Below are positions 1 through 9,290 of a stretch of DNA of 64,000 bases, piece by piece. The stretch comes from Bacillota bacterium (GTDB taxonomy: Bacteria > Bacillota > Clostridia > Acetivibrionales > DSM-1351), in assembly GCA_023390335.1 (NCBI GenBank), contig JAEWCZ010000032.1:1-64000 (forward strand), in the 5' to 3' direction. The notes beneath the pieces are model-generated. The model had not been told where the DNA came from. It saw nothing but the letters and a program-made list of their open reading frames with translations, and searched no databases. The translations under genes and the position numbers were made by a program. Position 1 is the first letter of the stretch. Every line of letters starts with the position of its first letter.

Positions 1-126
1 CAAGGCACGCAGGGTATTCTCTCATGCAAAATAAGATCAATCATTATACCGTTGCTGGGTGATCACGTATTACGTGAAGCAAATCATTATCTGCGGCTGC
101 TTAAAATGTTTGAAGGAAGCAGATAA
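1..126 (+). CDS. DUF2935-family protein, C-terminal fragment
   Basis: An open frame enters from the left edge and ends at TAA 124-126, giving 41 residues. The fragment contains IRSIIIPLLGDHVLREANHY followed by a Leu-rich end. This pattern of an invariant DHVLREA-H segment is typical of the C-terminus of DUF2935 proteins, which are four-helix, probably metal-binding proteins of clostridia and bacilli with no established role. Only the last helix is visible, so the gene start, length and partner genes are unknown. Family assignment is from recall of the motif. Confidence 0.6.
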   Translation, partial: QGTQGILSCKIRSIIIPLLGDHVLREANHYLRLLKMFEGSR

Positions 127-222
127 ACATTTAAAATTTATCCTTTACCGGGAAAAAATTACAAATAAATAGATTTTTCCAGAAAACTGGAGCTTTTATC
201 CTTTATTATCCCCTTGTCATTA

Positions 223-251
223 TTGTAAAACGCCATAAAGCAAAGTATAAT
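223..251 (+). promoter_or_regulatory. Predicted sigma-A promoter of the response regulator
   Basis: TTGTAA at 223-228 and TATAAT at 246-251 are separated by exactly 17 bp. They lie about 70 bp before the start codon at 319. The -10 box is a full consensus match and the -35 box matches at four or five positions. Confidence 0.5.
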
Positions 252-318
252 AAACGTGCGATTCCAAAAGATGATCAGAACCAGAATTGTAAATACATGG
301 AGATACCAGGAGTAAAGG

Positions 319-1476
319 ATGCTTAAAGCAATATTGGTGGACGGTGAAATATTAACTCTAAAAAGGATGGAGCATTTACTAAAACCGTATCAGGAAAATA
401 TTATGCTTGTTGGTGCATTTACAGGATATAAAGAAGCAATAAGGATGTGTGAACAGCAGGTAATAGACTTGGCGTTTATTGACGTAAAAATTCCCGGAAC
501 AAATGGAATTGACCTGTCAGAGAAACTTCTTGAAATAAATCCTCAAATAAATATCGTATTTGTAACAGGTTTTCAACAATACGCAGTAAAGGCTTTTGAA
601 TTAAATGCAGTAGATTACCTTTTAAAACCCGTTTCCATAGAGCGCTTTCAAAAGACTATGGAAAGAATTCTAACATCTAAATGTTTAAATAATAATATTG
701 GCAGAGATATTGGTTCCACAGACAAATTATACCATATATTATGTTTTGGAGGCTTGAAGATCATTACAGGCAGCCAGGAAAAGAAACCGATTTTCTGGAG
801 AACAGCCAAGGCTGCAGAACTTTTTGCCTTTCTTGTACATTACAAAGGAAAATTGGTGCATAAAAATAAAATAATAGAGGCCCTATGGCCGGATATTGAT
901 CCCAAAAAAGCAAGTATGCTTCTGCATACAAGCATTTATTCCATTCGTAAGATGTTAAAGAGTTTGAGTATTGATGGGTGCGTTATTTACCGAAATTCCA
1001 GTTATTTGTTTGATCCGGAGAAATTTTATTTTGACACTGATGCTGTCGAAGAAATTCTTGCGCTCACGGATTTAAATGAAGAGAATATACATATTGCCGA
1101 AAAAATATTCGATTTATATAACGGAGATTATTTTGAGGGAGAAGATTATGTATGGGCGGAAGTAGAGCGTGAAAGATATATTGAGGGCTATATAAGGATT
1201 TTATATATGGTGTCGGAATATTACGAATCAAAACAATTATATGCCAAAGCAGAAAAGTACCTGAAATTAATTATTCAAGAGAATGCTTTGTTGGATGAGA
1301 TACATAAAAGGCTTATGAAATTATATATGAAGATGGGTGATTATAATTCCTTGAAGGAGCATTATAATAAGGTACAAAAAATATATAGAGAAGAATTAGG
1401 AATTGATTCAGATGTGTATTTCCACTTTATTCAATACCTTGAACAAAACGAAATACCCGAAAATTTTAATGCGTAA
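319..1476 (+). CDS. Response regulator with winged-helix and BTAD (SARP-like) output domains
   Basis: A 385-residue regulator. Residues 1-120 form a CheY-like receiver with acidic residues D8/E10, phosphorylatable D55 (in FIDVKIPG), T82 and K102. Residues about 140-235 look like an OmpR/SARP-type winged helix (the stretch around EALWPDIDPKKASMLLHTSI). Residues about 240-380 form a helical bacterial transcriptional activator domain (BTAD/TPR-like). This receiver-wHTH-BTAD order is known from clostridia and bacilli. No sensor kinase is adjacent, so its partner is unknown. The gene sits alone just before the exopolysaccharide operon, with a small hairpin between, and the operon promoter has phased direct repeats. 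It is therefore the likely pathway regulator (inference). Confidence 0.85.
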   Translation: MLKAILVDGEILTLKRMEHLLKPYQENIMLVGAFTGYKEAIRMCEQQVIDLAFIDVKIPGTNGIDLSEKLLEINPQINIVFVTGFQQYAVKAFELNAVDYLLKPVSIERFQKTMERILTSKCLNNNIGRDIGSTDKLYHILCFGGLKIITGSQEKKPIFWRTAKAAELFAFLVHYKGKLVHKNKIIEALWPDIDPKKASMLLHTSIYSIRKMLKSLSIDGCVIYRNSSYLFDPEKFYFDTDAVEEILALTDLNEENIHIAEKIFDLYNGDYFEGEDYVWAEVERERYIEGYIRILYMVSEYYESKQLYAKAEKYLKLIIQENALLDEIHKRLMKLYMKMGDYNSLKEHYNKVQKIYREELGIDSDVYFHFIQYLEQNEIPENFNA

Positions 1477-1513
1477 AATACGTAGGATCATATTCCGTGT
1501 ATGTTTGTTGATG

Positions 1514-1528
1514 GCACTTTTTAAGTGC
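1514..1528 (+). terminator. Small hairpin after the response regulator gene
   Basis: GCACTT (1514-1519), a 3-nt loop and AAGTGC (1523-1528), followed by a T-rich stretch. The stem is short, so this is a weak or partial terminator separating the regulator from the exopolysaccharide operon. Confidence 0.4.
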
Positions 1529-1550
1529 TAAATTTTGTCGAAAATGTAAA

Positions 1551-1603
1551 AAATGTTCAGAAAATGTTCAGAATTTCAGTATATAATTTGATTAAATGTT
1601 CAG
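1551..1603 (+). promoter_or_regulatory. Phased AAATGTTCAG direct repeats over the exopolysaccharide promoter
   Basis: The 10-mer AAATGTTCAG occurs exactly three times, at 1551-1560, 1562-1571 and 1594-1603. The offsets are 11 and 32 bp, about one and three helical turns. A consensus TATAAT lies at 1582-1587, while the expected -35 position (about 1559-1564) is poor and is covered by the first two repeats. SARP-type activators are known to bind direct repeats about 11 bp apart overlapping a weak -35 box. The upstream gene encodes a BTAD-type regulator, so this is its probable operator (inference). Confidence 0.55.
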
Positions 1604-1686
1604 GAACACTAGAGATTCTATTTTTTATATAGCCTCGAGTAATGTTCGCATGATTATTTATTTACAATATAGGAAGGAATCTGTAC

Positions 1687-3096
1687 ATGGATGTAAAGTT
1701 GCATAATGATTTTCTTGTTGATTTTATAATTGTGTGTGCGGATATTTTAGCAGTCATTATAAGTTATTTACTTACTGTAATACTGCTTTTTAAGCAGAAG
1801 GGTATATATTTTTCGCTTGAGTTATTGGTCACCTACATAGCGGCTACGCTCATTATGTTATATATATATGAATTCTATAACACACAGAAAAGAAACATAA
1901 ATGAAATAATTTTATCCATACTGATAGTAGCTTTACTGGTTAATGCAATAACTATTGTAATTGGATTTATCCTTGGTTATTTCTTTATATTGCCCGATAA
2001 GGAATTTTTCATTATAATGGCCATCTCAATGTTTGCATTACTCAGCTGTGATAAAGTAATTGTATCTATATCTATCAGGTATGTGGAAGATAAGGCAGAG
2101 CTTCTTGTGGTAGAGTCAAGGGCAGTTGATAATGCTTTAGCCAGAAAGATCAAATATGCTTATGTTAAATTGCATCAGGCCTGGTATATTCAGATTGACA
2201 CAGAGGACAAGCAAGCTATACAAAATTTATTGGAAAATGAATTTAAACAATATCACAGTATCTTTATATGCCCTTCAATTCCGGAAGATTTGAGAAATCA
2301 ATTGATTTCTCATGCGTTGGAAGAAAAAAAACAAATTTATATTATTCCTGATTTATACAATACGAATCTGATGAAAAAAGACATTACCAACTTTGATGAT
2401 ACGCCTGCCATTAGAATCAAACCCTTTGAATTGAGCAAGCACGAGAGAGTAGTAAAAAGGATTTTTGATATTATTGCAGCTTCAATCGGTATCGCAGCAG
2501 GACTTCCACTGATGCTCCTAATTGCATGTTTGATAAAAATGGATTCTAGAGGTTCTATTTTCTATTATCAGGACAGAATGACAATTAATAAAAAAAGATT
2601 TAATATGTATAAATTCAGAACAATGGTTGAGGATGCTGAAAGTTTAACAGGTCCCGTTTTAGCATCAGAAGACGATAAGAGAATTACGAGGATCGGCAAA
2701 TTATTAAGGGCATTCAGGCTTGACGAACTGCCACAGCTTTTCAATGTTTTGGTAGGTGATATGAGCATTGTTGGGCCAAGACCAGAGAGAGTTGAATTTA
2801 TTGAGCAGTATTGTGAACAAATTAAGAATTACGACAAAAGGTTTCTTGTAAAGGCTGGTCTCACCGGGAAGGCCCAGGTATATGGGAAATATACGACCAC
2901 ACCTGAGGATAAAACCTTGTATGACTTGCTGTATATCAGCAATTATTCATTCTGGCTGGATATCAAGATAATCTTACTGACAGTAAAAACTATATTTATA
3001 AAAGAAAGTGCCGAAGGTGTAAAACCGCAAGAATTTTCCCAAGAAGTGAACTCTGCAGAGGCAGATGCTAATAAAGCAGCATGGGAAGAATGTTGA
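1687..3096 (+). CDS. Undecaprenyl-phosphate sugar-1-phosphate transferase (polyprenyl transferase family)
   Basis: A 469-residue membrane protein. The N-terminal part has four to five hydrophobic segments, followed by a soluble CoA-binding-like region. The catalytic bacterial sugar transferase domain begins near residue 257 after KPFELSKHERVVKRIFDI. Family hallmarks are present: the membrane hairpin, the YKFRTMVEDAE motif, DELPQLFNVL and SIVGPRPER. Such enzymes move a sugar-1-phosphate from a UDP-sugar to undecaprenyl phosphate and start assembly of a polysaccharide repeat unit. It is the first gene of the operon, as expected for the initiating enzyme. Sugar specificity (galactose, glucose or an amino sugar) cannot be read from the sequence. 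Confidence 0.9.
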   Translation: MDVKLHNDFLVDFIIVCADILAVIISYLLTVILLFKQKGIYFSLELLVTYIAATLIMLYIYEFYNTQKRNINEIILSILIVALLVNAITIVIGFILGYFFILPDKEFFIIMAISMFALLSCDKVIVSISIRYVEDKAELLVVESRAVDNALARKIKYAYVKLHQAWYIQIDTEDKQAIQNLLENEFKQYHSIFICPSIPEDLRNQLISHALEEKKQIYIIPDLYNTNLMKKDITNFDDTPAIRIKPFELSKHERVVKRIFDIIAASIGIAAGLPLMLLIACLIKMDSRGSIFYYQDRMTINKKRFNMYKFRTMVEDAESLTGPVLASEDDKRITRIGKLLRAFRLDELPQLFNVLVGDMSIVGPRPERVEFIEQYCEQIKNYDKRFLVKAGLTGKAQVYGKYTTTPEDKTLYDLLYISNYSFWLDIKIILLTVKTIFIKESAEGVKPQEFSQEVNSAEADANKAAWEEC

Positions 3097-3108
3097 TGAG
3101 GTGAACAG

Positions 3109-4212
3109 GTGGCTGCAAAACGTGTTCTTATAATTGTAGGGAAAATGCATTATGGTGGCATCGAAATGATGATCATGAATAATTACAGAAATGTTGACCG
3201 CTCAAAGATACAATTTGATTTTTTGCTTAATTATCAGGAAGCAGGTGTTTTTGATGAGGAAATTAAACATTTGGGAGGAAAAATCTATATTCTTCCCAGA
3301 TTGTTTTTTAAAAACACTTTTAAGTATATTAAGGCATTAAACAGGTTTTTTAAAACCCATAAAGGATATGAAGTTGTGCATGGACACCTTACAAGCGTTG
3401 GTTTTATTTACAGTATTATTGCAAAAAGGCATGGTGTAAAAAAAGTCATAATACACGCACATTCAACATCTGTGAACTGTACGTTAAAAGGGGTGGTAGA
3501 AAGAATACTCATGTTGCCACTGAGATTTTGTGCCGATTATTATTTTGCCTGTTCTAATAAAGCCGGTAAATATGCTTTTGGCAAAAACATTTTGCAACGT
3601 TCCAACTACAAGTTCATCAGAAATGGGATACAATCAGAGAAGTTCGTTTTTAATCAGGAAATAAGAGCAAAAATAAGAGCTCAGCTGCAGTTGGAGGGTA
3701 CATTTGTAATAGGTCATATTGGGCGGTTCGAGTATGAGAAAAACCATGGATTTATTGCAGAACTTTTTTGTGAAATTTATAAAAGAGATAGTGATTCCAG
3801 ACTGGTGTTTATTGGTGCGGGCTCCAGAAAAGATGAAATCAGAGAAAAAGTACGTAAATTGGGTCTTGAAACTGCTGTTGTTTTTTTAGATCCACGGCCG
3901 GATGTCAATGAAATTATGCAGGGGATGGATGTTTTTTTATTACCTTCCCATTATGAAGGTTTGCCGGTTGTGGGAATAGAGGCTCAGGCGGCCGGCCTCA
4001 AATGCTTCTTTTCTGATGCTGTTACTCGGGAGACGGACGTGACAGGGTTATGCAGCTTTATTCCTCTTTCAAGCTCAGCTAATTACTGGGCGGATATGAT
4101 TTTGAAAAATAAGGATAGTTATGTCAGGAGCAATATGAGGCAATCCATAATTGATGCAGGGTATGACATCAGGGAACAAGCCATGTGGCTCCAGAACTTT
4201 TATTTGCAGTAA
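3109..4212 (+). CDS. Glycosyltransferase family 4 (GT-B)
   Basis: A 367-residue GT-B enzyme. The N-terminal Rossmann domain opens with VLIIVGKMHYGGIEMMIMN and the C-terminal nucleotide-sugar domain carries VIGHIGRFEYEKNHGF and the donor-binding SHYEGLPVVGIEAQAAG stretch with its E-x7-E-like pattern. Translation starts at GTG 3109 after a GAGGTGA Shine-Dalgarno, 12 bp behind the preceding stop. It most likely adds one sugar of the exopolysaccharide repeat on the cytoplasmic face of the membrane. Donor and linkage are not predictable. Confidence 0.88.
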   Translation: MAAKRVLIIVGKMHYGGIEMMIMNNYRNVDRSKIQFDFLLNYQEAGVFDEEIKHLGGKIYILPRLFFKNTFKYIKALNRFFKTHKGYEVVHGHLTSVGFIYSIIAKRHGVKKVIIHAHSTSVNCTLKGVVERILMLPLRFCADYYFACSNKAGKYAFGKNILQRSNYKFIRNGIQSEKFVFNQEIRAKIRAQLQLEGTFVIGHIGRFEYEKNHGFIAELFCEIYKRDSDSRLVFIGAGSRKDEIREKVRKLGLETAVVFLDPRPDVNEIMQGMDVFLLPSHYEGLPVVGIEAQAAGLKCFFSDAVTRETDVTGLCSFIPLSSSANYWADMILKNKDSYVRSNMRQSIIDAGYDIREQAMWLQNFYLQ

Positions 4213-4240
4213 GAGGAATTTTCTTGGGAGGAGGCATATA

Positions 4241-5332
4241 TTGAAGCGACTTAAAATTGTACATGTTATTCAGCAATTAGGTACCGGCGGTGCTGAAAAG
4301 ATGATTGTAGACCTGGCAATACAGGCTCACCGGCAGCATAATGTCAAAATAATCTGTCTTTATCCAAGTGGAGATTATCCATATGAAAAGGTGCTGAGAG
4401 AGCATCAAATCGAGATGATTTTTTTAAACAAAAAACTAGGATTTGATATAAATACATTTATTGCTTTATGGAAAACCTTATCGGAAATTAAGCCGGATGT
4501 CATCCATACCCATTTGCATGCAGCCATTTATGCTTTACCATGGTTTATGTTCCATAGAAAAAATAGAAGGATACATACGGTTCACAATATAGCTTTGGCA
4601 GAATTCGGGAGAGCTCATAGATTCCTTCAGGGTTTAGCCTACCGGCATGTCAACGTAGTACCTGTTGCCATTTCCCATATTGTACAGGGGGAAATAATAA
4701 AGGAATATCATTTGGAGCCTGAAAAAGTTCCTATTATATATAATGGAATAGATATTGCAAACTTTTCTCCAAAAATGCATATGAAAACTCAAGATATGTA
4801 CACCATTATAAATGTTGCGTCACTTACAAAAAGGAAAAACCAGGTCTTGCTTATAGAAGCCTTTAACCTGGTACTAAAGCAAAAAGCAGATGTAAAGCTT
4901 GTATTCGTGGGAGATGGTGAAGAGAAAAGCAACCTTCAGTCTCTTGCGGAGAAATATAAAATTAGTGATAGGGTTGAATTTACAGGGATTACTTCAGAAG
5001 TTCAAAAGTGGTTGAGCAAAGCAGACATTTTTGTTCTATGTTCATTCTTTGAAGGTATGCCACTTTCTATTATTGAAGCCATGGCAGTGGGACTGCCGGT
5101 GATCGGGACAGAGGTAGGGGGGATTCCGGATATTGTAGAGGATGGGGTCAACGGATTTCTGGTACCTTCCAATGATGCAGTGAAGCTGTCCCTGGCATTA
5201 CTGAAGCTTATTGAAGATAAAGAACTGAGGTGTCAAATGTCCCAAAAAAACATAGAGAAAGCAAAGAATTTTGATATTGGATATGTTGCCCGTGAGTATA
5301 TGAAGCTATATAGTAAAGGTGAAATAAATTGA
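4241..5332 (+). CDS. Glycosyltransferase family 4 (GT-B)
   Basis: The protein has about 364 residues from the TTG at 4241, which follows a GGGAGGAGG site. An in-frame ATG at 4151 lies inside the previous gene and would add an unrelated N-terminus. The sequence begins LKRLKIVHVIQQLGTGGAEK, the usual first strand and glycine loop of GT4 enzymes. The C-terminal half has FVGDGEEKSNL, SFFEGMPLSIIEAMAVGLPV and GGIPDIVEDGVNG, the standard donor-site motifs. The stop overlaps the TTG start of the next gene by 4 bp, suggesting translational coupling. A specific sugar cannot be assigned. Confidence 0.88.
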   Translation: MKRLKIVHVIQQLGTGGAEKMIVDLAIQAHRQHNVKIICLYPSGDYPYEKVLREHQIEMIFLNKKLGFDINTFIALWKTLSEIKPDVIHTHLHAAIYALPWFMFHRKNRRIHTVHNIALAEFGRAHRFLQGLAYRHVNVVPVAISHIVQGEIIKEYHLEPEKVPIIYNGIDIANFSPKMHMKTQDMYTIINVASLTKRKNQVLLIEAFNLVLKQKADVKLVFVGDGEEKSNLQSLAEKYKISDRVEFTGITSEVQKWLSKADIFVLCSFFEGMPLSIIEAMAVGLPVIGTEVGGIPDIVEDGVNGFLVPSNDAVKLSLALLKLIEDKELRCQMSQKNIEKAKNFDIGYVAREYMKLYSKGEIN

Positions 5333-6543
5333 AATTGCAAATTGGTGCTACTACAAAATTACAAAATGAAAAAATAAGTATTGGTGCGTTGCTTGCTACT
5401 TTGTATTTTATATGCATGCCCTTGTCTATTGTGCCGTTGCCAGGTGGTTCTTCGCTACTGAAGTATATTTCAATTTTTGTAGGCGCTCTCTTGGTCTGCA
5501 ACCTTTTTACAGGGAAAGTCATGCTCAAATTCAACAGCATTCATTTTTTGCTGGCTATCTACCTCATATATTCTATTGGTAGCCTGTTCCTTTCAAAAAG
5601 CGAAGGTGCAATTGTTATCTTGAGAGGCACAATTGAAACCTCAGCGATTTTTTTTCTGATAACATTGAAAGTATACAACAAAAGGGAAAGTGAACTACTT
5701 ATGTACTCATGGGTGATTGTCGGGTTAATAACAACGGCAATCATGCTTATGGGAAGCGTTGGACTGGAAGAGGGCAGCGGCAGGGTGACTATGGGTATTG
5801 GTGGCGGAAATGAGGATCCCAATCAGCTGTGCGGTTATTTTATACTACCAATTTTATTTTGTATAGAAAAAATCAATTTCAAAAATAAATTTAAGCTTTT
5901 TTACTTTTTATTATTTGTTGGCATGATGTTTGTTGTTTTTAGAACCGGTTCAAGAGGGGGGCTTATTGCCATTCTTGCTGCAGTTTTGGTGTATACATTC
6001 TTTGCACTCAGGACAAGTACTGTGAACAAAATAAAAATGCTGATTGGGATGATAATAATCGCCCTGGTTTTCAGCCTGTTTTTAGTAAATACTCTGCCGG
6101 AGGATGTTAGGGAAAGGCTGAGCATCAATAGTCTGGAGAAGGATCAAGGAAGTGGCAGGTTACAACTATGGATGATTACCATTGATGCAATTAAACAAAG
6201 TGGCAAAGGAATAATTTTCGGATATGGCCTGGGCTCCACAGCAGTTTTTTTTGCAAATGCTTTCAGCGGCCATGGAGTGGCCCATAACCATTGGCTGCAG
6301 CTATGGTGCGACCAAGGGCTTATAGGTATGCTGCTTTTTTTCAGTATATTTGCAGTAGGTATTATATGTAAATTTAAAAGAAATCCAGTTATTTCAATAA
6401 GTTTGTTTGGTATGCTTGTTTTATCTATGACGCTTACAATGTACGCTTATTATAAGCCCTTTTGGAATATTTTAATGATGGCTTGCATGAATTTTCCATA
6501 TGATGATGATTTGGATAAAGGTGGTTTACATGAAAACAATTAG
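5329..6543 (+). CDS. O-antigen ligase/polymerase-like membrane protein (Wzy type)
   Basis: A 404-residue polytopic protein with about ten hydrophobic segments and one large extracytoplasmic loop after residue 240. That loop contains LSINSLEKDQGSGRLQLWM and GYGLGSTAVFFANAFSGHG with HNHWLQLWCDQGLIG, the signature of the O-antigen ligase / Wzy superfamily (PF04932-like). In a Wzx/Wzy pathway it would polymerise flipped repeat units outside the membrane. It starts at TTG 5329, overlapping the previous stop, and its 3' end overlaps the following Wzz-like gene. The presence of a flippase (14471-16012) and chain-length proteins supports a polymerase role. Confidence 0.8.
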   Translation: MKLQIGATTKLQNEKISIGALLATLYFICMPLSIVPLPGGSSLLKYISIFVGALLVCNLFTGKVMLKFNSIHFLLAIYLIYSIGSLFLSKSEGAIVILRGTIETSAIFFLITLKVYNKRESELLMYSWVIVGLITTAIMLMGSVGLEEGSGRVTMGIGGGNEDPNQLCGYFILPILFCIEKINFKNKFKLFYFLLFVGMMFVVFRTGSRGGLIAILAAVLVYTFFALRTSTVNKIKMLIGMIIIALVFSLFLVNTLPEDVRERLSINSLEKDQGSGRLQLWMITIDAIKQSGKGIIFGYGLGSTAVFFANAFSGHGVAHNHWLQLWCDQGLIGMLLFFSIFAVGIICKFKRNPVISISLFGMLVLSMTLTMYAYYKPFWNILMMACMNFPYDDDLDKGGLHENN

Positions 6544-7891
6544 AAAAAATATGAAATGGATTATATTGGTGGCTTTTTTATCCATGCTTTTGAGTATTTC
6601 TTTCAAGGCAATTATTCAAATGAACAATGGTATTATGACAATATCAATTAACTACCCGGGAGCAGAAAAAGGTCTCAATCCTGACGGAACTAGGTTCAAT
6701 ATGTTTGAGATTACCTCGGACAAGGTGCTGGAAAGGACTTTGAGCAAGCTCAATCTCCCTAATATTACAGTAGAATATTTGAGAAGCCGCATTAATATTT
6801 ACCCTATTGTTCCTGCTCGTATTAATGACAGAATAAAAGCGGTTAGGGCCACAGGGAAGGATTTTACATATTTTCCTAATGAGTATGTACTTAGCTATTC
6901 TCAAAAGAAAAAGTTTTCACCTAACCATACAAGAAAATTGCTTGAAACCCTATTTGAAACGTACATGGAGGTCTTTAAAGAAAACCATACCGACAGAATT
7001 ATTTTGTTATCGGAAAACAAATTTGACCTCAATTACTATGAATATATTGAAATACCAGATATTTTTAGCAGTAAGGCCAATTCTATTATAGATTATCTTA
7101 CGGCTAAAAAATATGAGAATGGATCCTTTCTCTCAACTAAAACCAATGTGAGTTTTGAAAACTTAATAGATGAATATAAAAGGCTTAATGAAATAGATAT
7201 TGCGGCACTGAGAGCTTTTGTTTACACCTCCAGGATAGCAAAAAATAAACAGGATCTGGTCAATAAGCTTCAATTTGATATTGATAAATTGAATATACAA
7301 TACTCAAAATATTTAAAAGAGAATGAGGTCAGTAAATTGGGAATGCAGACATATGATTCAACAATTGTTTACTCTCTTTTTATTCCTTCGATTGACAAAA
7401 ACAGTGATCTATATATGAATAAAACAAAAACGGGTCTGGATTATTTGACCGAAAGAGCTCTTAAAGCCGGGGTAAATGCGGAAACACTGAAGAAAGAAAT
7501 AGAAAACAAAAACAAGCTTATAAAAGGCTATATGGGTATATCAGCATCTCAGGCAGAACAGCAGAGGCTAACAAGTACCTGTGATGAAATGATAAGAAAA
7601 ATAGAAGGAAAATTTGATGAGTACGCTAGGAGTTCTCAAGATACTCTTAACGATTATTATAATTATAAAAACAAGAGTTATATAAACTGCAGAATTTCTA
7701 ATTTCGGTATAAAAAACATATTTACAATGGTATATATCAAAACAGCCTTACTTTACGGGTTTATCGCTTTTTTTGGCATGAGCATCCTGTTTATGCTTAT
7801 GGAAATGAGAAAGTTCCAAAGCGGGAGACTGCGACGCTATAGAATAATTAATAAAAGCAATGAAAAAGTGATGCATGTAGACAATGAATAG
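6530..7891 (+). CDS. Wzz-like polysaccharide chain-length / co-polymerase protein (copy 1)
   Basis: About 453 residues from ATG 6530 (MKTIRKNMKWIILVAFL); upstream in-frame ATGs at 6500-6506 lie inside the polymerase gene. It has one N-terminal and one C-terminal membrane segment (around GFIAFFGMSILFMLMEM) with a long, helical, extracytoplasmic middle. This is the topology of Wzz/YveK co-polymerases. Residues after the first helix contain EKGLNPDGTRFNMFEITS, closely matched in the next gene, so the two are paralogues. No cytoplasmic Walker-type tyrosine kinase domain follows. Expected role: control of polymer length or export at the membrane. Confidence 0.72.
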   Translation: MKTIRKNMKWIILVAFLSMLLSISFKAIIQMNNGIMTISINYPGAEKGLNPDGTRFNMFEITSDKVLERTLSKLNLPNITVEYLRSRINIYPIVPARINDRIKAVRATGKDFTYFPNEYVLSYSQKKKFSPNHTRKLLETLFETYMEVFKENHTDRIILLSENKFDLNYYEYIEIPDIFSSKANSIIDYLTAKKYENGSFLSTKTNVSFENLIDEYKRLNEIDIAALRAFVYTSRIAKNKQDLVNKLQFDIDKLNIQYSKYLKENEVSKLGMQTYDSTIVYSLFIPSIDKNSDLYMNKTKTGLDYLTERALKAGVNAETLKKEIENKNKLIKGYMGISASQAEQQRLTSTCDEMIRKIEGKFDEYARSSQDTLNDYYNYKNKSYINCRISNFGIKNIFTMVYIKTALLYGFIAFFGMSILFMLMEMRKFQSGRLRRYRIINKSNEKVMHVDNE

Positions 7892-7921
7892 TGGGAGTAA
7901 TTCATATTTGGAGGCGATTTT

Positions 7922-9289
7922 ATGGAGCTTACTATCTGGGATGTATTTCGTTCTATATATAAATGGAAGGTATTAGTGATAATTATTTTTATTATAGGTA
8001 TTTCCTGTGCCTATTTTTATGTAAATAAGAACCAGACATATACCGCTGAGATCCTAATAAAATATAATGACACCAGCACAGAAAAGGGATTGAATCCAAA
8101 AGGGGATAAATTTGACGTTTATGAAATTATTACACCTTCCATTATAGAAAGTGCCATCAGGGATTTGAATCTTGCAGTGAATGTAGAAGATGTGAGACGC
8201 TCAGTTGTAATTACACCTCTCATACCGAATGAGGTAAATGAATTAAAGAAATCCAAGGTCAAGGCGGGAGAGGAGTATACCTATAATCCCGCCCAGTATT
8301 ATGTCAGCTATACAGTGGGGAGCGATAAAAGCGGTGTCTATGCCAGAAATATGCTTGACGCCATAATGCAAAACTATGACAGATATTATTCTGAAAAGTA
8401 TCTGAACCAGTCAAATTTGCCTGATTTGACAGATAAGGTCAATTCCCAACAGTATGATTATTTGGAAAGAGCAGAAATCTTTCAGGGAAAAGTAAATAGC
8501 ATTATTTCGTATCTGATTGATAAACATGCAGAGAGCAAGGAGTTCAGGTCAGCTAAAACAGGCATGAATTTTGTAGATTTGCAGGCACAATACAACAATC
8601 TCATGAATTTTGAAATCAAATCTCTACTTTCTTTGGTTTTTTCAGGAAGACTTACCAGGGACAGGGAAAAATTAATAAAGAATTATGAATATAAAATTGA
8701 ACAATTAAACTTTAATAGCAGCAAGAAACTTGAAGAATCAAACACTGCCTTCAATATATTAAAGGCATACTCCAAAAATGATACAGTTAGAACTCAAATT
8801 AACAATGGCGATTCTAGGCCCAATACGAATAATAATGTTATAGATGCCGATAAGTTCAAGACTTCGGAAACCACATATGATAAAATAATGAATCAATATG
8901 TAGATTCAGGCGTTGCAAGATATAACAATCTAATAGATGCAAATGAATGTAGAAAAATTATGCAGATTTTTCAAAATGACAATGTTCCCTTGGCACAAAA
9001 ACAGGTTATGACTGAAAAAGCTGAAGCACTGACAAAGAGGATAGATGCACAACTGAAGAAATTACTTTCCGTCACTGACTCCACATTGTCGGATTACCGC
9101 AGATTTAAGGGAAGTAAGTATATCTCTTATTTGTCTTCAGTAAATATAATCAGTAATTTATCTCTTAAATTTTATTTTCTGATCTCGGCGGTCATTGGAC
9201 TAGGCTTTGGCATGGTCCTGTCAATTGCAATTGAAATCATATATAAATCTAGGGACGGCCATGTCAGAACTCGAGATGAGGTTGTATAA
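7922..9289 (+). CDS. Wzz-like polysaccharide chain-length / co-polymerase protein (copy 2)
   Basis: A 455-residue paralogue of the preceding protein. The N-terminus (MELTIWDVFRSIYKWKVLVI) leads into a membrane helix, then comes an EKGLNPKGDKFDVYEIITP segment matching copy 1, a long helical region, and a second membrane helix near FYFLISAVIGLGFGMVLSIA. The start follows TTTGGAGGCG by a normal spacing. Both copies lack the proline-rich second-helix motif typical of enterobacterial Wzz, and no BY-kinase is present in the operon. The pair may form a hetero-oligomeric co-polymerase (inference). Confidence 0.72.
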   Translation: MELTIWDVFRSIYKWKVLVIIIFIIGISCAYFYVNKNQTYTAEILIKYNDTSTEKGLNPKGDKFDVYEIITPSIIESAIRDLNLAVNVEDVRRSVVITPLIPNEVNELKKSKVKAGEEYTYNPAQYYVSYTVGSDKSGVYARNMLDAIMQNYDRYYSEKYLNQSNLPDLTDKVNSQQYDYLERAEIFQGKVNSIISYLIDKHAESKEFRSAKTGMNFVDLQAQYNNLMNFEIKSLLSLVFSGRLTRDREKLIKNYEYKIEQLNFNSSKKLEESNTAFNILKAYSKNDTVRTQINNGDSRPNTNNNVIDADKFKTSETTYDKIMNQYVDSGVARYNNLIDANECRKIMQIFQNDNVPLAQKQVMTEKAEALTKRIDAQLKKLLSVTDSTLSDYRRFKGSKYISYLSSVNIISNLSLKFYFLISAVIGLGFGMVLSIAIEIIYKSRDGHVRTRDEVV

Positions 9290-9290
9290 A

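Noticed and set aside
4151..4240. In-frame ATG extension of the second GT4 gene
   Set aside because: It lies inside the preceding gene, adds residues unlike any GT4 N-terminus, and the TTG at 4241 has a far better ribosome site.
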